Shown: positions 44,697-53,377, counted from the stretch's first letter. The stretch: 64,000 nucleotides of DNA from Mycobacterium simulans (GCF_900232995.1 NZ_OCVX01000005.1:628973-692972); one strand, 5' to 3'. Numbers and translations are program-made. Notes: generated from the sequence alone by a model not told the origin.

Positions 44697-45563
44697 ATGC
44701 CTCGGGCTACCTCCTCCTTAAAGCCCGCCTCCTATTCGTTAGATCCTGCGATGCCGGTGCTGCTGCGTCCGGACGGTGCTGTACAGGTGGGCTGGGATCC
44801 CCGCCGCGCCGTGCTGGTCCGTCCACCGTGCGGTCTGACCGCGGCGGCTTTGGCCGCACTGCTGCGGTCCATGCGATCACCGATGCCACTAGCCGAGCTG
44901 CAGCGCCAAGCCTCCGACCGCGGATTGGTGGACGGAGACGACCTGGCCGATCTCGTCGCGCAACTGGTCGGCGCCGGTGTAGCCAACCGCCGACACCGGG
45001 ACTCCGCGGCCCGGTCGGCGTCGATCCGGGTGCATGGTCGCGGGCCGTTGTCCGACCTGCTCATACAGGCTCTGCGCCGCTCTGGGGCGCGGATTGGACA
45101 CAGCAGCCAACCTCATGCTGCGGTGACTCACACCGCTGTGGACCTGGTGGTGTTGTCGGATTACCTGGTTGCCGATCCGCGCCTGGTTAGGGATCTGCAC
45201 AGCGACGGCGTGCCGCATCTTCCCGTTCGGGTTCGGGACGGTACCGGGCTGATCGGACCGCTGGTCATTCCCGGTGTCACTAGCTGCCTGAGTTGCGCGG
45301 ACCTGCACCGTAGCGACCGCGACGCCGCGTGGCCGGCGATCGCGGCCCAATTGCGAGACACCGTCGGAGTGGCCGACCGGGCCACCCTGTTAGCGACCGC
45401 GGCGTTGGCACTCAGCCAGGTCAACCGGGTGATCGCAGCCGTACGCGGGGAGGAAACCGCGACCGATCCACCGTCCGCGTTGAACGCCACTCTGGAGTTC
45501 GACCTCAACGCCGGCTCCATCGTCTCGCGGCAGTGGACCAAGCACCCGCTGTGCTCGTGTTGA
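44697..45563 (+). CDS. TOMM cyclodehydratase E1-like / leader-binding protein (Rv3196-like)
   Basis: This 288-residue protein has the pattern of the ThiF-like subunit of azole-peptide (TOMM) biosynthesis. The winged-helix-like start reads PMPVLLRPDGAVQVGWDP and then LAELQRQASDRGLVD. The conserved block IGPLVIPGVTSCLSCADLHRSDRD carries a Cys-X2-Cys pair, and the C-terminus ends HPLCSC, giving the second zinc pair. The glycine-rich nucleotide loop is degenerate, so it probably binds a peptide rather than ATP. No YcaO or precursor gene is seen in the window. Confidence 0.72.
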   Translation: MPRATSSLKPASYSLDPAMPVLLRPDGAVQVGWDPRRAVLVRPPCGLTAAALAALLRSMRSPMPLAELQRQASDRGLVDGDDLADLVAQLVGAGVANRRHRDSAARSASIRVHGRGPLSDLLIQALRRSGARIGHSSQPHAAVTHTAVDLVVLSDYLVADPRLVRDLHSDGVPHLPVRVRDGTGLIGPLVIPGVTSCLSCADLHRSDRDAAWPAIAAQLRDTVGVADRATLLATAALALSQVNRVIAAVRGEETATDPPSALNATLEFDLNAGSIVSRQWTKHPLCSC

Positions 45564-45582
45564 CGCCCCTCCGTGATGCCTG

Positions 45583-45756
45583 CTAGCCCAGTCGACCTTG
45601 CTCCGGCACGTTCGTGGAGACGGACGCGTAGGCCCGGGCCAAATCGTCCAGCACTCCTGGGGTCAAGGTGCGGTCATTGCGGTGCTTGTCCAGCGTTTCG
45701 ATGAGCGCCCTGAAGAGGGCTTCGGCGGCGTCGTGCTGCGCTGATTTTGCTGACAT
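45583..45756 (-). CDS. Small conserved-looking protein of unknown function
   Basis: This 57-residue acidic helical protein begins MSAKSAQHDAAEALFRALIE and ends VPEQGRLG. The ATG is preceded by GCAAGAAACC. The composition is typical of coding DNA in this genome, and the strand is opposite to both flanking genes. A longer frame upstream is possible but less protein-like. No function can be read from the sequence. Confidence 0.55.
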   Translation of the reverse strand: MSAKSAQHDAAEALFRALIETLDKHRNDRTLTPGVLDDLARAYASVSTNVPEQGRLG

Positions 45757-45923
45757 GGTTTCTTGCGGTCCACCCTCCGGACGTGGGTTTCGATGAGTGA
45801 CCTGCAAGAGACTACATATCTGTCTGGTGGTCTGTCGGACGGCGATCTCGCCGGTCGGACGGCGTGCGCCAGCGGGCATGAAAACGGTTGTTGCCAGATC
45901 GATGCCCGGAGGAACAACCCGTC

Positions 45924-47267
45924 ATGGATGATGGTCGTGTGACAGACATCAAGCGTGGCCGTGCGGCCCGCAATGCCAAACTCGCCAGCCTGCCGGTCGG
46001 CATGGCCGGCCGGGCAGCACTCGGCTTCGGTAAGCGGCTCACTGGAAAGTCGAAAGACGAGGTCAGTGCCGAGCTGATGGAGAAGGCCGCCAACCAGCTC
46101 TTCACCGTCTTGGGCGAGCTTAAGGGCGGGGCAATGAAGGTGGGCCAGGCGCTGTCAGTGATGGAAGCCGCCATTCCCGAGCAGTTCGGCGAGCCCTACC
46201 GCGAGGCACTGACCAAGCTGCAGAAAGACGCCCCGCCGCTGTCCGCAAACAAGGTGCACCGGGTGCTCGACGCTCAGCTGGGCACCAAGTGGCGCGAGCG
46301 GTTTACTTCGTTCGAGGACACCCCGGTGGCCTCGGCCAGCATCGGTCAGGTGCACAAGGCGGTGTGGTCCGACGGCCGCGACGTTGCCGTCAAAATCCAG
46401 TACCCGGGGGCCGACGAGGCACTTCGTGCTGACCTCAAGACCATGCAACGCATGGTCGGCGTGCTCAAACAGCTCTCGCCGGGCGCCGACGTCCAGGGCG
46501 TGGTCGACGAACTGATTGAACGCACCGAGATGGAGCTCGACTACCGGCTGGAAGCCGACAACCAGCGCGCCTTCGCCAAGGCGTATCAAGGCCACCCACG
46601 CTTCTTGGTGCCGCGCATTGTGGCGAGCGCCCCCAAGGTCGTGATCCAGGAGTGGATCGACGGCGTGCCGATGTCGCAAATCATTCGCCACGGGACACCC
46701 GAACAGCGCGACCTGATGGGCACGCTGCTACTCGAGCTCACCTTCGACGCGCCGCGCCGGTTGGGGATGTTGCATGGCGATGCCCACCCGGGAAATTTCA
46801 TGCTGCTGCCCGACGGCCGGATGGGCGTCATCGACTTCGGCGCCGTGGCGCCCTTGCCGGGGGGCTATCCGGTCGAGCTCGGAATGACCATTCGCTTGGC
46901 CCGCGACAAGAACTACGACCTGCTGTTGCCGACGATGGAGAAGGCCGGGTTCATCCAGCGAGGACAACAGGTGTCCGTCCGCGAGATCGACGAGATGCTG
47001 CGCCAGTATGTCGAACCCATCGAGGTCGAGGTCTTCCACTACACCCGCAAGTGGTTGCAGAGAATGACCGTCAGCCAGATCGACCGCTCGGTGGCGCAGA
47101 TCCGCACGGCGCGGCAAATGGATTTACCGCCCAAGCTCGCACTTCCGATGCGGGTGATCGCGTCGGTCGCCGCGATGCTGTGCCAGCTGGATGCGCATGT
47201 ACCGATCAAAGCCCTGTCCGAAGAGCTGATCCCGGGTTTCGCAGAACCCGATACAGCGGTCGTCTAG
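45924..47267 (+). CDS. ABC1/UbiB-family atypical kinase (Rv3197-like)
   Basis: This 447-residue protein has the UbiB/ADCK fold. The N-terminal KxGQ motif lies in AMKVGQALS (residues about 75-83). Next are ASASIGQVHKAV, in the modified glycine-rich loop, and VAVKIQYPG, with the kinase Lys. The catalytic loop reads LHGDAHPGNFML and is followed by VIDFGAVAPL. These proteins support lipid or quinone biology by ATPase activity. The start MDDGRVTDIK gives the length of Rv3197 as I recall it. It runs head-on into whiB7 with 2 bases between the stops. Confidence 0.92.
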   Translation: MDDGRVTDIKRGRAARNAKLASLPVGMAGRAALGFGKRLTGKSKDEVSAELMEKAANQLFTVLGELKGGAMKVGQALSVMEAAIPEQFGEPYREALTKLQKDAPPLSANKVHRVLDAQLGTKWRERFTSFEDTPVASASIGQVHKAVWSDGRDVAVKIQYPGADEALRADLKTMQRMVGVLKQLSPGADVQGVVDELIERTEMELDYRLEADNQRAFAKAYQGHPRFLVPRIVASAPKVVIQEWIDGVPMSQIIRHGTPEQRDLMGTLLLELTFDAPRRLGMLHGDAHPGNFMLLPDGRMGVIDFGAVAPLPGGYPVELGMTIRLARDKNYDLLLPTMEKAGFIQRGQQVSVREIDEMLRQYVEPIEVEVFHYTRKWLQRMTVSQIDRSVAQIRTARQMDLPPKLALPMRVIASVAAMLCQLDAHVPIKALSEELIPGFAEPDTAVV

Positions 47268-47269
47268 AC

Positions 47270-47548
47270 CTAAGCAGCGACCTTCCGTGGACGTCCGCGC
47301 GGACGTTTGCGGCTCACTATTGATCCCCGCTCGAATATTTCGCCGCCCCAGACACCCCAGGGTTCGGCCCGCTCGAGTGCCGCGGCCAGGCACTGGCGCC
47401 GGACGGGACAATCGACGCAGAGCGTCTTGGCGCGCTCGAGGTCGGCTGGGGTGTCGGCAAACCACAGGTCGGGATCGCCGACATGACAGGGCAACGCCAG
47501 CTGGTGGTCGGGCCGGCGCGTCTGTTTGGGGACTGTCGGTGCCGACAT
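47270..47548 (-). CDS. whiB7: WhiB7 iron-sulfur transcription factor
   Basis: This 92-residue WhiB-family protein has four cluster Cys: one in LPCHVGD and three in TLCVDCPVRRQCLA. These are followed by the EPWGVWGGE turn. The C-terminal RKRPRGRPRKV contains the AT-hook that distinguishes WhiB7. It acts with the primary sigma factor to switch on intrinsic antibiotic-resistance genes. It is preceded by a long leader with a small upstream frame and an attenuator, described separately. There is no overlap with neighbours. Confidence 0.97.
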   Translation of the reverse strand: MSAPTVPKQTRRPDHQLALPCHVGDPDLWFADTPADLERAKTLCVDCPVRRQCLAAALERAEPWGVWGGEIFERGSIVSRKRPRGRPRKVAA

Positions 47549-47622
47549 GTCCTGTTCACCTGCTTCCTGGTCTGGTGGCTGTCCTTTTCAGTGATCCGGA
47601 CCAGGTTGGTGGTGATCGACCC

Positions 47623-47666
47623 AAAATTTGTGGCCACGGATCCTTGTGACGTCCGGTCCGTGGCCA
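47623..47666 (-). terminator. Rho-independent attenuator in whiB7 leader
   Basis: Read on the minus strand, TGGCCACGGA (47657-47666) pairs perfectly with TCCGTGGCCA (47631-47640), giving a 10-bp stem. It is followed by CAAATTTT, a short U-rich end. It lies between the upstream reading frame and the whiB7 start. This fits the known control of whiB7, where translation stress on the leader peptide permits read-through. Confidence 0.85.
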
Positions 47667-47687
47667 TCGAGTGGGCTGGTTACGTAG

Positions 47688-47831
47688 TTACGTGGAGCCT
47701 CGATGCACGGACACTTCGGTCGCGGCGGCGACACGGTGCTTGACCGCTGCCGCCGGCACGGCGGCATGGGCGACATGGGCGGCGAAGAGAGAAGCCGCCA
47801 TGCCTACACCGAACGCGTTTGCGTTGATCAT
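47688..47831 (-). CDS. whiB7 leader peptide (uORF)
   Basis: This 47-residue frame starts with ATG behind GAGGAGGGTCGCC, a strong ribosome-binding site. It reads MINANAFGVGMAASLF and ends VSVHRGST. It stops 21 bases before the attenuator stem begins. It is very rich in Ala, Val and His. Its role is regulatory: stalled or slowed ribosomes on it alter folding of the leader RNA upstream of whiB7. Confidence 0.8.
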   Translation of the reverse strand: MINANAFGVGMAASLFAAHVAHAAVPAAAVKHRVAAATEVSVHRGST

Positions 47832-47904
47832 CGTGGCGACCCTCCTCTCGTGTTGCCTACCCGGAGTCCAGCCTTCAGCTACAGCTGGCGGAATGCGCTA
47901 TCGA

Positions 47905-47941
47905 GGGTAAACGGTCACCGTGGGCGATGACAACCGATTTT
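47905..47941 (-). promoter_or_regulatory. whiB7 promoter with AT-rich WhiB7 element
   Basis: On the minus strand AAAATCGG (47934-47941) lies directly upstream of TTGTCA (47928-47933), a good -35 box. A -10-like TTACCC (47905-47910) follows after a 17-base spacer. An AT-rich block touching the -35 box is the recognised WhiB7 autoregulation site. It sits between the end of uvrD2 and the leader peptide. Confidence 0.75.
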
Positions 47942-47961
47942 CTGACCTGCGCGTTTGTCAC

Positions 47962-50061
47962 TCAGCGCGATTGTCGAACCAACTCCAATACGTCTGGCCC
48001 GTACTGTTCGAGCTTGCGGGCGCCGATCCCCGGGATCGCGATCAGCGCCGCGTCATCGGTGGGCCGCATCTCGGCGATCGCGATCAGAGTGTTGTCACTG
48101 AAGATGATGTAGGGCGGCATCTTCTGTTCCTTGGCCATGTCCAACCGCCATGCCTTGAGTTGCAACAGCAACTCCTCGTCGACGTCGCCGGCGCATGTTT
48201 CGCAGCGCCGCAACATGACCGAGGCCGGCGTGGTCAGCGCGTTGTTACAGACCCGGCACCGGGTCGCCGCACCTCGGCTGCGCCGGGACTTGCTCGGTGG
48301 CTCGACCCGCGTCTGCGGCGCAATGCCGTTCAGGAACCGCGACGGCTTGCGACTCTGACGCCCGCCGGGGGCGCGCGCTAGCGCCCAGCTGAGCGCCAAA
48401 TGCACTCGGGCTCGGGTGATTCCGACATAGAGCAGTCGGCGCTCTTCTTCGACCCGCTCGCTGTCGGGGCCGTGCGCCAACGCGTGCGAGATGGGCAATG
48501 TGCCGTCGACCAATCCGACCAGGAATACCGCATCCCACTCGAGGCCCTTGGCAGCATGCAGCGAGGCCAGCGTGACGCCCTGGACAACCGGTGGGTGACG
48601 CGCGTCGGCGCGGGCCCGCAGCTCCGCCAGCAACCCGGGAAGTTGCAGCTGCGGACGCTGGGCCACCTCGTCGTCGACCAGCTCGGCAAGCGCGTGGAGC
48701 GCCTCCCAGCGCTCCCTGGCGCGGGTGCCGACGGGCTCCTCGGCCGTCAGGCCCAGCGGCTCCAGGACGCCGCGCACCACCTCGGGCAAGGGACCTTCGG
48801 CGCCGCGTTCAGAAGCGCGCTGCAGTGCCAGCAGTGCCTGCTTGATTTCCTGACGGTTGAAAAACCCCTCGCCGCCGCGGACCTGATAGGCGATGCCGGC
48901 CTCGGTCAACGCCTCCTCGTAGACCTCCGACTGCGCGTTGACCCGATAGAGGATGGCGATTTCGGCTGGCGCAGTACCGGATTCGATCAGCCGGCTGATC
49001 GACGCAGCCACCGCGGCGGCTTCCGCGGCCTCATCGGGATGCTCGTGGAACGACGGCGCCGGGCCGGGCTCGCGTTGGCCGACGAGCTGCAGCTTGCTGC
49101 CCGCGACACGACCCCGGGCCGCCGCGATCACCTGGTTGGCCAGCGATACCACCTGCGGCGTGGACCGATAGTCGCGCTCTAGGCGCACCACCGTGGCGTC
49201 CGGGAACCGCCGCGAGAAGTCGAGCAGGAAGCGCGGTGAGGCTCCGGTGAACGAATAGATCGTCTGGTTGGCGTCGCCGACGACGGTTAGGTCGTCTCGA
49301 TCGCCCAACCAGGCCGCAAGCACCCGGTGTTGCAGCGGGGTGACGTCCTGGTATTCGTCGACGACGAAACAGCGGTAGCGGTCCCGGAACTCGTCGGCCA
49401 CCGCTGCATCGTTTTCGATCGCCCCCGCGGTGTGCAGCAGCAGGTCATCGAAGTCGAGCAGGGCGAGGTTTTCGTCGCGGACCTTGAGCGCCTCGTACGC
49501 GGCGTAGACGTCTGCGATTTTGGTGGCGTCCAACGGGATGTCCCGGCTGACGGCCGCCACTTTGCCCGCATATTCCTCCGGGCCGATCAGCGAGGCCTTG
49601 GCCCACTCGATCTCGCCGGCGAGATCCCGCACGTCATCGGTGCTGACATTCAACCGGGAACGACTGGCGGCTCGAGCGACGATAGCGAACTTGGTGTCCA
49701 GCAGCGCCCAGCGGATGTCACCGACCACCCGAGGCCAGAAATACCGCAGCTGACGGTGTGCGGCGGCGTGAAAGGTCAACGCCTGCACGGCGCCAACGCT
49801 GGCACCGGTCCGAGACGCGGTACCGAGCGCCCGCAACCGGCTGCGCATCTCCCCCGCCGCACGCTGGGTGAATGTCACCGCCAGCACCTGCCCCGCGGCG
49901 ACATGTCCGCTGGCGACCAGCTGTGCGATCCGGTGCGTGATGGTGCGGGTCTTGCCTGTTCCGGCACCCGCGAGCACACACACCGGTCCGCGCGGAGCCA
50001 GCACGGCTTCACGTTGCTCGTCGTCCAGCCCTGCGGTCAACGGGTCTGCGACCATTGGCAT
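47962..50061 (-). CDS. uvrD2: ATP-dependent DNA helicase UvrD2
   Basis: This 699-residue superfamily 1 helicase has Walker A in LAGAGTGKTRTITHRIAQL (residues about 28-46), motif II in VDEYQDVTPLQ, QxxR-type motifs including VVRLERDYRST, and motif VI LLYVGITRARVHL. The C-terminus carries a tetracysteine zinc module (CRVCNNAL and CETC) and an HRDC domain. This is the actinobacterial UvrD2 layout. Two ATG codons close together (MPMVADPL) mark the start that aligns with M. tuberculosis; the frame is open 33 codons further upstream, almost to the mrx1 start. Confidence 0.93.
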   Translation of the reverse strand: MPMVADPLTAGLDDEQREAVLAPRGPVCVLAGAGTGKTRTITHRIAQLVASGHVAAGQVLAVTFTQRAAGEMRSRLRALGTASRTGASVGAVQALTFHAAAHRQLRYFWPRVVGDIRWALLDTKFAIVARAASRSRLNVSTDDVRDLAGEIEWAKASLIGPEEYAGKVAAVSRDIPLDATKIADVYAAYEALKVRDENLALLDFDDLLLHTAGAIENDAAVADEFRDRYRCFVVDEYQDVTPLQHRVLAAWLGDRDDLTVVGDANQTIYSFTGASPRFLLDFSRRFPDATVVRLERDYRSTPQVVSLANQVIAAARGRVAGSKLQLVGQREPGPAPSFHEHPDEAAEAAAVAASISRLIESGTAPAEIAILYRVNAQSEVYEEALTEAGIAYQVRGGEGFFNRQEIKQALLALQRASERGAEGPLPEVVRGVLEPLGLTAEEPVGTRARERWEALHALAELVDDEVAQRPQLQLPGLLAELRARADARHPPVVQGVTLASLHAAKGLEWDAVFLVGLVDGTLPISHALAHGPDSERVEEERRLLYVGITRARVHLALSWALARAPGGRQSRKPSRFLNGIAPQTRVEPPSKSRRSRGAATRCRVCNNALTTPASVMLRRCETCAGDVDEELLLQLKAWRLDMAKEQKMPPYIIFSDNTLIAIAEMRPTDDAALIAIPGIGARKLEQYGPDVLELVRQSR

Positions 50062-50176
50062 GGCGTCCATCTTGGCTTTCATACTGGCAGGGGTCGCCGA
50101 CAAAGCGGGCGTGTCGCCACGCCGTTTCGCACCGCCGGTGCCGGAATGATCCGCTGTCACGTTAGGTTAACGGGCT

Positions 50177-50422
50177 ATGACCAACGCTGCGCTCACCATC
50201 TACACGACGTCATGGTGTGGCTACTGCCATCGGCTCAAGACGGCGCTCCAGGCCACCGGGATCCCATACGACGAGATCGACATCGAACACGACGCCGTGG
50301 CCGCGGAGTTCGTTGGCTCGGTCAACGGAGGCAACCGGACGGTTCCGACGGTGAAGTTCGCCGACGGGTCGACGCTGACCAATCCAAGCGCGGGCGAAGT
50401 CAAAGCGAAGCTGGCCGGGTAG
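50177..50422 (+). CDS. mrx1: Mycoredoxin 1
   Basis: This 81-residue glutaredoxin-fold protein has the redox motif CGYC (residues about 14-17) in TTSWCGYCHRLK and the cis-Pro in NRTVPTVKFADG. It reduces mycothiol mixed disulfides using electrons from mycothiol. It is divergent from uvrD2. Size and place match Rv3198A. Confidence 0.95.
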   Translation: MTNAALTIYTTSWCGYCHRLKTALQATGIPYDEIDIEHDAVAAEFVGSVNGGNRTVPTVKFADGSTLTNPSAGEVKAKLAG

Positions 50423-50532
50423 GAATCTCGGTACCTGGACCTACACGGCCGGTTGCACACATTTCGGCGAAATCCGTCGGTACGATAACGCCAAATCGAC
50501 CGCGGACGGCAGTCCGCAGAAAACGGCTATTA

Positions 50533-51186
50533 ATGATCGGTATCGCTGTTGCCCGGGCCTGCCGGTCGGCTTTGATCGTCTGCTGTGCTGCGGTCACGAT
50601 CACGGCGTGCTCGCATAACAGCCCAGCTGCCAAGCAGACCGTTACCGCGCCTCCGTCAGGAGCCGATGCACTGATCGTCAGCCTCGACGATGTGCGGCGC
50701 ATCGCCAACTATGACCGGCTGACGTCACAGGTGCATTCTGACTTGCGCCATCCGCCACAGGGAGATTTGAACGCACCGGGTCCCTGCCGGGCAGCGGGAA
50801 CTAGCGATGTCACCTTCGCCAGTGGCTGGTTGGAGTTTCGTAGCGCCGGTTACAGCGGGGTGACCGACGACCTAGAGCCCGGCGGGCCCGCGATGATCGA
50901 CTCAGTCAGCCAGGCCGTTGCGATCTACCCAGACTCGCATGCGGCGCGCCAAGCGCTCGATCAGCTGGAGTCGTCGCTGCAAGCATGTATCGCCTTGCAC
51001 GACCCTAACTACGATTTCACCCTGGACAAACCGGATTCATCCACCCTGAGGATCACCGACCAGGGTTGGAGCCACCTGTATCGCGTGAAGAATGCGGTGT
51101 TGATCTCCGTCGGCGTGTTGGGCATCGAACCAGCAGAGCGGATCGCGACGAACGTCCTGCAGGCCATCACCGAACGAATCAAGTAG
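50533..51186 (+). CDS. Lipoprotein with PknH-type sensor domain
   Basis: This 217-residue protein begins with a signal peptide and lipobox (LIVCCAAVTITACS, Cys near residue 26). The mature part has the pattern of the extracytoplasmic sensor domain of PknH: DVRRIANYDRLTSQ, then CRAAGTSDVTFASGWLEFRS and AVAIYPDSHAARQALDQLES. Free-standing lipoproteins of this family (LpqQ/LprH type) occur in mycobacteria. It is not present at this position in H37Rv as I recall, so it is a species-specific insertion between mrx1 and nudC. Confidence 0.8.
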   Translation: MIGIAVARACRSALIVCCAAVTITACSHNSPAAKQTVTAPPSGADALIVSLDDVRRIANYDRLTSQVHSDLRHPPQGDLNAPGPCRAAGTSDVTFASGWLEFRSAGYSGVTDDLEPGGPAMIDSVSQAVAIYPDSHAARQALDQLESSLQACIALHDPNYDFTLDKPDSSTLRITDQGWSHLYRVKNAVLISVGVLGIEPAERIATNVLQAITERIK

Positions 51187-51199
51187 CGGCACGCCCCCC

Positions 51200-52123
51200 T
51201 CAGTCGTGCGCCGCCCAGGATTCGATAATCACGCGGGCGATCGAAATCGACCCGGGCAGTAGCAGTTTCGACTCCGCTCCGCTGGTCCAATCGCCAGCTT
51301 CCAGCGCTGCGCGCACTTCCTCTCGGGTGAACCAGGCGGCCTCGGCGATCTCGCCGTCATTGAACGAAAACTTCTGATCCGGGTCAGCCAACGCATGGAA
51401 ACCAACCATCAGCGAGCGCGGGAAGGGCCAGGGCTGGCTGCCCAGATAACGCACATCGCGAACGGTCAGGCCGATTTCCTCACGGATCTCCCGGGCGACA
51501 CAGACTTCGAACGACTCGCCGGCCTCGACGAATCCGGCCAGCAGAGAGAACATCCGTTGTGGCCACCCCGCCTGACGCGCGAGCACCGCGCGATCACCGC
51601 CGTTGTGAACCAGGCAGATCACCGCCGGGTCGATACGCGGAAATTCTTCTCGGCCGGTGATCGGGTTGACGCGTGACCAGCCGGCCCTGGCCGGTTTCGT
51701 CGGCGTCCCATCCACCGCGCTGAATCGGGAGCTGTCATGCCAGTTCAGCAATGCCGTTGCCAACGACACCAACTGGCCGCTCGTATCATCGATGATCCGG
51801 CCGAGCCTGCGTAGGTCTACCACCTCGGCCCGCATGTTGGGATCCTCGTGCGGTTCCAGCGCACTACGGATCGCCCACACGTGGCGTCCACCCTCGATGC
51901 GGCCCAAAAATACCGCTTCCGGCGGCGGCTTGTCGCCCAGCGCGGCGGCCTCGCCGAGCACTACCCGACCATCGGCGGCCAACACCTGATTTCGAGAATC
52001 TATGCGTAGCAGTGCCGCCTCCGCCCATCCGGCGGCGGCCGCTTCGACGTCGGTCCGCAGCTGATCGGCCCGGTCGGCGCCGACACGCGACAGCAGCGGA
52101 ATGCTTCGCAACTGAAACTCCAC
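51200..52123 (-). CDS. nudC: NAD(H)/NADH pyrophosphatase, Nudix family
   Basis: This 307-residue protein has the Nudix box GFVEAGESFEVCVAREIREEIGL (first 20 residues given as key motif GX5EX7REUXEE) near residue 200. It is followed by the NADH-specific SQPWPFPRS array. The enzyme cleaves NAD(H) to NMN and AMP and decaps NAD-RNA; the zinc Cys of the enteric enzyme are absent. The GTG start at VEFQLRSIPLL is chosen because the longer frame adds 63 low-quality residues. In H37Rv a Gln replaces the Pro of this SQPW array, as I recall; here the active form is present. Confidence 0.92.
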   Translation of the reverse strand: MEFQLRSIPLLSRVGADRADQLRTDVEAAAAGWAEAALLRIDSRNQVLAADGRVVLGEAAALGDKPPPEAVFLGRIEGGRHVWAIRSALEPHEDPNMRAEVVDLRRLGRIIDDTSGQLVSLATALLNWHDSSRFSAVDGTPTKPARAGWSRVNPITGREEFPRIDPAVICLVHNGGDRAVLARQAGWPQRMFSLLAGFVEAGESFEVCVAREIREEIGLTVRDVRYLGSQPWPFPRSLMVGFHALADPDQKFSFNDGEIAEAAWFTREEVRAALEAGDWTSGAESKLLLPGSISIARVIIESWAAHD

Positions 52124-52244
52124 GGCTAATACCGCGTTTTTCGGTGGCGTCCAGCTGCGCCCGGCTGCTGACCCCAACAGTGGCGACCCGCTACGCCCAG
52201 GTTCGCCGCACTCGCGACCGCCACGGCGCTTGCGATCGCCACCG

Positions 52245-53315
52245 CTACGGCCCCACTTGGCGGACGTAGAGCAACCGGTCGCTGGCCTCGATGGCGTCAA
52301 CCTCGGGCGCACCGATCCGCAGCAAATGGCCGTCGCGCACCACGCCGAGCACTATGTCGCGCAGGTGCCGCGGTGACCCGCCGACCTCGTGCTGCTCCAC
52401 CTCACGTTCGGCGATGGCCAGCCCGGCATCCGGAGTAAGCAGATCCTCGATCATCTCCACCACGCCGGGCGTGGTGGTAGCGATGCCCAGCAGCCGACCA
52501 GCGGTCTCCGATGAGACGACCACCGAGTTCGCGCCCGATTGTCGCAACAGGTGCTGATTCTCGGCTTCGCGGATGGACGCGACAATCTTGGCCTTAGGCG
52601 CGATTTCCCGAGCCGTCAACGTGACCAGCACGGCAGTATCGTCGCGGCTGGCGGCAACGATGATCGAGGCGGCATGCTGAGCCCCGGCGAGCCGCAGCAC
52701 GTCGGACTTGGTGGCATCACCGTGCACGGTTACCAGGCCGGCCGCCGCCGCGCGCTCGAGAGCCGCCCGATCGGTATCGACGACGACGATCTCACCTGGG
52801 ACTGCCTCGTCACCGAGCATGGCGCCGACGGCTGTTTTGCCTTTGGTCCCGTAGCCGATGACGATGGTGTGGTTGCGCACTCTGCTCCTCCAACGCTGGA
52901 TCTTCAGTGCCTGACGAGACGTTTCGGTGACAACCTCAAGCGTCGTACCGACCAGCAAGATCAAGAACGCGATGCGCAGCGGCGTGATGACCAAGACGTT
53001 GATCGCGCGCGCGAATTCAGAGATGGGCGTGACGTCGCCGTAGCCGGTCGTCGATAGGGTCACCGCCGCGTAGTACAGGCAATCCAGAAATGACAGTTGA
53101 TCGCCTTGGGCGTCTCGGTACCCGTCGCGATCGACGTAAACGGCCATCGCAGCGATGAACAACGCCACCAGGGCGATGGCCACTCGCCGCGAAATGATGC
53201 GAGCCGGACCGGCCCGCCCCTGCGGAATCCGCAGCACGCCGACAAGCGCATAACTGGGCTGGGCGGTCAACGTTTGATCCAGACCGCTCAAGTGCCGCGA
53301 CTTAACGTTGCCCAC
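52245..53315 (-). CDS. Potassium channel with RCK/TrkA domain (Rv3200c-like)
   Basis: This 356-residue protein has two membrane helices enclosing the pore. The selectivity filter is visible in LSTTGYGDVTP (residues about 90-100). A cytosolic RCK domain follows, with IVIGYGTKGKTAVGAML (dinucleotide fold), and a TrkA-C-like end. It is therefore a two-helix K+ channel gated by ligand binding to the RCK domain. The ATG at 53315 gives a length near that of Rv3200c. Confidence 0.93.
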   Translation of the reverse strand: MGNVKSRHLSGLDQTLTAQPSYALVGVLRIPQGRAGPARIISRRVAIALVALFIAAMAVYVDRDGYRDAQGDQLSFLDCLYYAAVTLSTTGYGDVTPISEFARAINVLVITPLRIAFLILLVGTTLEVVTETSRQALKIQRWRSRVRNHTIVIGYGTKGKTAVGAMLGDEAVPGEIVVVDTDRAALERAAAAGLVTVHGDATKSDVLRLAGAQHAASIIVAASRDDTAVLVTLTAREIAPKAKIVASIREAENQHLLRQSGANSVVVSSETAGRLLGIATTTPGVVEMIEDLLTPDAGLAIAEREVEQHEVGGSPRHLRDIVLGVVRDGHLLRIGAPEVDAIEASDRLLYVRQVGP

Positions 53316-53377
53316 AACGATCCGTCATCGGCCTAATCCCAGCGCATAACCTACGCACGAGACAAATGTAACCACGC

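Noticed and set aside
49327..50532. 400-codon extension upstream of the PknH-sensor-like lipoprotein
   Set aside because: The frame runs antisense through uvrD2 and mrx1. The signal peptide begins at 50533, which sets the start.
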